NCBI RefSeq assembly: GCF_014490035.1
Contig: NZ_CP061008.1
Location: forward strand, 3,472,001 to 3,536,000
Source: Achromobacter xylosoxidans
GTDB lineage: Bacteria > Pseudomonadota > Gammaproteobacteria > Burkholderiales > Burkholderiaceae_B
DNA length: 64,000 nt
Direction: 5' to 3'
Part shown: positions 60,956-64,000 of the stretch, in pieces
How the letters are laid out: every line of letters begins with the position of its first letter
How positions within the stretch are numbered: position 1 is the stretch's first letter
Notes under the pieces: model-generated
Seen by the model: the letters and a program-made list of their open reading frames with translations, nothing else
Told to the model about the DNA's origin: nothing
Databases searched by the model: none
Program-made: the position numbers and the translations under genes

Positions 60956-61243
60956 GGGAGTCTCCGACGCAAGGAGGCGCCGAAATTCTGCCGGTTGGGG
61001 CCTATTGGGAGAGGGAGCTTATAGGAGTTCATTCGAGGAGATAGGAAGCTCAATCAACCAATAGCCGTTAGCTGAGGAAGGAGAGGATGCATCATCGCGT
61101 TTTCATACATCTACTAGTCAGTAGCAGCTCATGCTGATCGCGCTGGGGTATGAATCGCGGCGTGCCATTAGGGGTTTTATCCGTTTACGATTGAAATAGT
61201 GCAGAGGACAATATTTGATTGTTTACAACCCTTCGCTATCCGC

Positions 61244-62074
61244 ATGGACTCGGCACACCAGAAGAAGACACCCGGAAAAACGGGCCGCCTTACGACAACG
61301 CTTGAACGGGGGCTGCGCGTGCTGCAATGTTTCGACAGCCGCGATGCCGTGCTCAGCAACGGCGAAATAACCAAGCGCACAGGGCTTCCCAAGGCCACGG
61401 TATCGCGGCTGACGCATACGCTGGTGCAACTGGGATACCTGAGGGTGAGTCCGGACAATGGCCAGTTCATCCTCGGCATTGGGGTGTTGTGCCTGGGTTA
61501 TCCGCTGATGTCGGGAAACGTCCTCAGTCCCTCCATGTCGCAGCACCTGACGCGCCTGGCGCAGCTGATCGACGGGACCGCCACGATCAGCATGCGGGAC
61601 CACTTGCGCATTGTCTCGCTTCAATCGGAAAGCGCTAACGATGTGCTGCGCCGCCGGCCAGGAATAGGGCTTTCCCTGCCGTTCTGCGGCAGCACCGCGG
61701 GTTTGGCCTGGCTGATCGGCGCAACCGAAGACGAGCGGGCCAGGGCGATACGGGAGCTGCACTACGCCGCCGATGAAGAAGCCGTCGTCAAGTATTTGAA
61801 CCTCTATCGCAACGCGGCAGCCTTTCATCGACGGGAAGGCTACGTCATGACGGAAAACCTGGTGCATCAGGACACCGCCGTCTACGCCAGGACCCTGTAC
61901 CGCCGGCCAGGCGAAGACCTGCTGATTCTGTCATGTGCGATCTCCACGCGCACCCCGGCCGGGCAGGATGCGAGGACCTCCGTGCCGAGGCTGTTGGCCG
62001 GGGTGGCGGAAACCCTCAACGACGACCTCCGGAAGCCCACGCGTTCCAGGGCAAGTGATAGGGCGTCAGCGTAA
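61244..62074 (+). CDS. IclR-family transcriptional regulator
   Basis: 276 residues. Helix-turn-helix at about 15-75 (TTLERGLRVLQCFDSRD; EITKRTGLPKATVSRLTHTL) and an IclR effector domain at about 95-260 (LPFCGSTAGLAWLIG; YVMTENLVHQDTAVYART in part). Such regulators control aromatic or acyl degradation. The ATG at 61244 is tentative; GTG at 61199 is in frame. The stop overlaps the convergent thioesterase gene by 9 bp. It may regulate the MBL-thioesterase pair. Confidence 0.88.
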   Translation: MDSAHQKKTPGKTGRLTTTLERGLRVLQCFDSRDAVLSNGEITKRTGLPKATVSRLTHTLVQLGYLRVSPDNGQFILGIGVLCLGYPLMSGNVLSPSMSQHLTRLAQLIDGTATISMRDHLRIVSLQSESANDVLRRRPGIGLSLPFCGSTAGLAWLIGATEDERARAIRELHYAADEEAVVKYLNLYRNAAAFHRREGYVMTENLVHQDTAVYARTLYRRPGEDLLILSCAISTRTPAGQDARTSVPRLLAGVAETLNDDLRKPTRSRASDRASA

Positions 62075-62524
62075 ATCGTCTGCCTCATACAGGCGATGGA
62101 TACGCTCACGCAGACCTTCCGACAAGACAACCTTTTCACCGGAGGCATTGCACAGCCAGACGCAGATTGCGTGGCTGGACGCAACCCGCCCCTGATGCCA
62201 CACCGCGAACTCCATGCGGAAGCTGGAGTTCTTCAGCCAGACGAATTTTCCGGTGGTCAAGACCCGGGTCGCGATACCGATAGGCTTGTCATAGCCGACG
62301 GCCAACTCCCGGATGACCGGGCCTGCGCCGTTCAGCGCGAAGGGCGGATAGTCCAGTTCAAGAAACATCGCATTGCGGACCTCTTCGAACCAGCCCAGGT
62401 GTGCGCGGTGGTTTACGTGGCGAAACGCATCCAGTTCACTCCAGCGCACATCGAATTCCAGTCCAAATCGCCAACCGGTCTCGACGCCGTATGCGGCGAT
62501 GGTGTCGTCAGTCAATTGAGGCAT
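62066..62524 (-). CDS. Acyl-CoA thioesterase (4-hydroxybenzoyl-CoA thioesterase, hot-dog fold)
   Basis: 152 residues. The 4HBT active-site block VRWSELDAFRHVNH carries the catalytic Asp, and the central helix HLGWFEEVRNAMF follows. It should hydrolyse an acyl-CoA thioester. It lies 34 bp after the MBL-fold gene on the same strand, so they are probably co-transcribed. Confidence 0.87.
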   Translation of the reverse strand: MPQLTDDTIAAYGVETGWRFGLEFDVRWSELDAFRHVNHRAHLGWFEEVRNAMFLELDYPPFALNGAGPVIRELAVGYDKPIGIATRVLTTGKFVWLKNSSFRMEFAVWHQGRVASSHAICVWLCNASGEKVVLSEGLRERIHRLYEADDLR

Positions 62525-62558
62525 ATCGATTTTGTCCTGTCAGTGTCGCCTGTTGCAG

Positions 62559-63821
62559 TCATACCCATTCAAACCCGACCTTCTGGCCTGACGTCTGCCC
62601 GATGGCTTGCCCGCGCAGGCTGTCGGCCGCACTGAGCAGCAAGCTGCGCGAAACGAAAGAGGGCAGCTCCTGCGCACGTTGCTCACACAGTTCCGCCTTC
62701 AGGCGGCGGGCCTGCATGACGGCGGGCATATCTGAATCCGCCAGCGCCAGCAGGTCGACGACATGCAGGGCAAGCTGGGTTTCTCCTGCCTTCTGCAAGG
62801 AGAGGGCATGCTGCAGCACTTGCTCCGGACGCTTCACGGCGCCCAGGACCGCGCCAGCTGCCGCCCGAACCGGGCTGGGATGCAGATCCGTGGGATTGCG
62901 GTTCCACCAGCCGTTCTCGGAACGCCAGACATCGCGGATCACGAATTCCGCGCAGCCGTACGAAGGTTTCATGTAAGGGTTCCCGAAGAGTTCGGCGGGC
63001 AACTCTACGGCATGGATGATTTCTTCAACAGACAGGCCGGCATTCATGTGGCGCACGACCTCCTGCCTCAGGTATCGGAGGGCTCGCGCCGGAACGGAAA
63101 GCGCCTCGGCGATTTCCTCCTTCGCCGTCAAGGGCTTGCCGAACTCGGGGATCAATACCTCCGGATCCAGCTCGAGAAATCGCTCCAGCGTATCGGCCCA
63201 CACGCAGGGATCGCGCAAGATGCGGTAAGGCGAGCCGCTATTGGGGCAGGTCTTGATGAATGCGTTCGAACCATAAAGCACCTTGGATTCCGGAATCCAG
63301 ACGGCAGTTCCATCGTCGGTTTCGCCCGGCGCGTGCAGCAATTGCACGCAACGCTCCGAGCCATGGACGAGCATTGTGTGTCGGTACGTCGTATCGGCCG
63401 GCGTGAACCAGTTCGAGGGCGGATCTTCCGGGTAGGCCGTGCGGAACTGACGGGTATTGGTATGGCTTTGCAGGCCGGCGGTTTCCCGATAGCGGCGGAA
63501 CCGGCGCGCGACATTTTCATGGGCAATGAGCTGAGGCGGCAAATGGCCATCTTCCCGGGCCGCCTGTCGCCAGGCGTCGACGCCGTTGTTGTAGCCCATG
63601 TGGCCGTGGCTGTAGACGATGAAGGCGACAGGCTTTCCGAGGCCCAGGCGGATCTCTTGAATCATGCGCCGGGTGATGTCGCCGCCCGGTCCGCTATCCA
63701 CCAGTAGCAGGCCGCTGCCCAGATCGACGACCAGGGAATTTCCCTGTCCGCCCAGCGTATATACATGGGGGGCATGTTGGATAAGTCCGTGGCTGCGCAT
63801 CAAAACGTCGGCACGTGTCAT
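62559..63821 (-). CDS. Alkylsulfatase-type MBL-fold protein with lost metal ligands
   Basis: 420 residues. An N-terminal metallo-beta-lactamase fold (about 20-270) is joined to an alkylsulfatase dimerisation domain (about 290-410, FGNPYMKPSYG, WWNRNP). The metal motif HxHxDH reads HGHMGY: only the first two His remain. The later GD of the family is GS (YGSNAF), and the GH before the final ligand is EF (IPEFGKP). The conserved GETDD is kept. Most ligands for a two-zinc site are absent, so hydrolysis of the usual type is doubtful. AAGGAG upstream supports the ATG at 63821. Confidence 0.85.
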   Translation of the reverse strand: MTRADVLMRSHGLIQHAPHVYTLGGQGNSLVVDLGSGLLLVDSGPGGDITRRMIQEIRLGLGKPVAFIVYSHGHMGYNNGVDAWRQAAREDGHLPPQLIAHENVARRFRRYRETAGLQSHTNTRQFRTAYPEDPPSNWFTPADTTYRHTMLVHGSERCVQLLHAPGETDDGTAVWIPESKVLYGSNAFIKTCPNSGSPYRILRDPCVWADTLERFLELDPEVLIPEFGKPLTAKEEIAEALSVPARALRYLRQEVVRHMNAGLSVEEIIHAVELPAELFGNPYMKPSYGCAEFVIRDVWRSENGWWNRNPTDLHPSPVRAAAGAVLGAVKRPEQVLQHALSLQKAGETQLALHVVDLLALADSDMPAVMQARRLKAELCEQRAQELPSFVSRSLLLSAADSLRGQAIGQTSGQKVGFEWV

Positions 63822-64000
63822 GGTTGTTGTCTCCTTTGGGACGGGCGTCATTGGTCATGTATCCGGGCAAATTCTAGGTGTGGTGTTGCCGTCGGGGATC
63901 AACGTTTCATTCTTTGGAACAATGTGTTCGGCAGGCGCCGAAGTCCCTAGAATTTTCTCCACGCACGGACACCCTGGCATGGCCGCCGGGGAGGCTGCGA
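63822..64000. other. Right-end promoter region of the MBL gene
   Basis: No supported gene. It includes the MBL gene's Shine-Dalgarno and a dyad-like GGAAC-N5-GTTC near 63917, a plausible operator for the neighbouring IclR regulator. An ATG at 63979 reads to the edge, but too little sequence remains to judge. Confidence 0.35.

Larger units (their letters stand above)
60520..61243. other. 724-bp gene-poor region holding the ars promoter and an IS relic
   Basis: Apart from the ars promoter at its left end and a transposase fragment at 60890-60955, no gene is supported. Base composition is less GC-rich than the rest of the window. The last 100 bp hold the IclR gene's upstream region. No clear terminal inverted repeats of an insertion sequence could be seen. 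Confidence 0.5.

Noticed and set aside
63979..64000. ATG near the right edge as start of a divergent gene.
   Set aside because: Seven codons and no ribosome-binding site; too little to support a gene.

Overview
The window reads as chromosomal DNA of a high-GC betaproteobacterium, most likely family Alcaligenaceae (Achromobacter or Bordetella). The basis is the very GC-rich codon usage, the tctB-tctA pair without tctC, a giant Gly-rich autotransporter, CaiB/enoyl-CoA hydratase/MFS catabolic clusters and the PdxR, FCD and IclR regulators. The genus is an inference. No rRNA, tRNA or CRISPR array was seen.

Region 1 (1-9.2 kb, + strand) is a tightly coupled operon: BatA-, BatB- and BatD-like proteins, an exported HAD phosphatase, an exported arylsulfatase and a membrane protein with a spermidine-synthase-like domain. 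The first gene runs off the left edge. Region 2 (9.3-25.6 kb) is a patchwork of core and regulatory genes: azoreductase/GNAT, a MocR-type regulator, an AhpD-like protein, an orphan histidine kinase, chromate transporter ChrA, an ECHDC3-like protein, a Bcr/CflA exporter, a SelW-like protein, TctB/TctA, a GFA protein, a 45-residue protein, a diguanylate cyclase, and a divergent pair of tyrosine recombinase and KfrA-like coiled-coil protein separated by two dyads.

Region 3 (25.8-40.5 kb) carries a MltF-type transglycosylase, an AI-2E-family permease, an RsuA/RluF-like protein whose catalytic motifs have changed, an LD-carboxypeptidase, a HipBA module behind two operators, an exported methyltransferase with an amino-acid permease, DUF6152, YceI and GST genes, and a copper module (DUF2946 plus TonB-dependent copper receptor).

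Region 4 (40.5-48.6 kb) is a catabolic cluster. A minus-strand operon encodes an AtzG-like small subunit, an amidase, a CaiB-type CoA transferase, an enoyl-CoA hydratase homologue, a PuuE-type deacetylase and an MmgE/PrpD protein. A divergent FCD regulator and an MFS permease follow. Identical 14-bp AT-rich sites lie upstream of both arms, which suggests one regulon; the substrate is unknown.

Region 5 (48.7-64 kb) holds a 2242-residue autotransporter, then a less GC-rich arsenic operon (arsR-arsI-arsC-acr3-MFS-arsH) equipped for inorganic and methylated arsenic, then about 700 bp with a relic of an IS3-family transposase. It ends with an IclR regulator convergent with a thioesterase and an alkylsulfatase-type metallo-beta-lactamase-fold protein that has lost most of its metal ligands.
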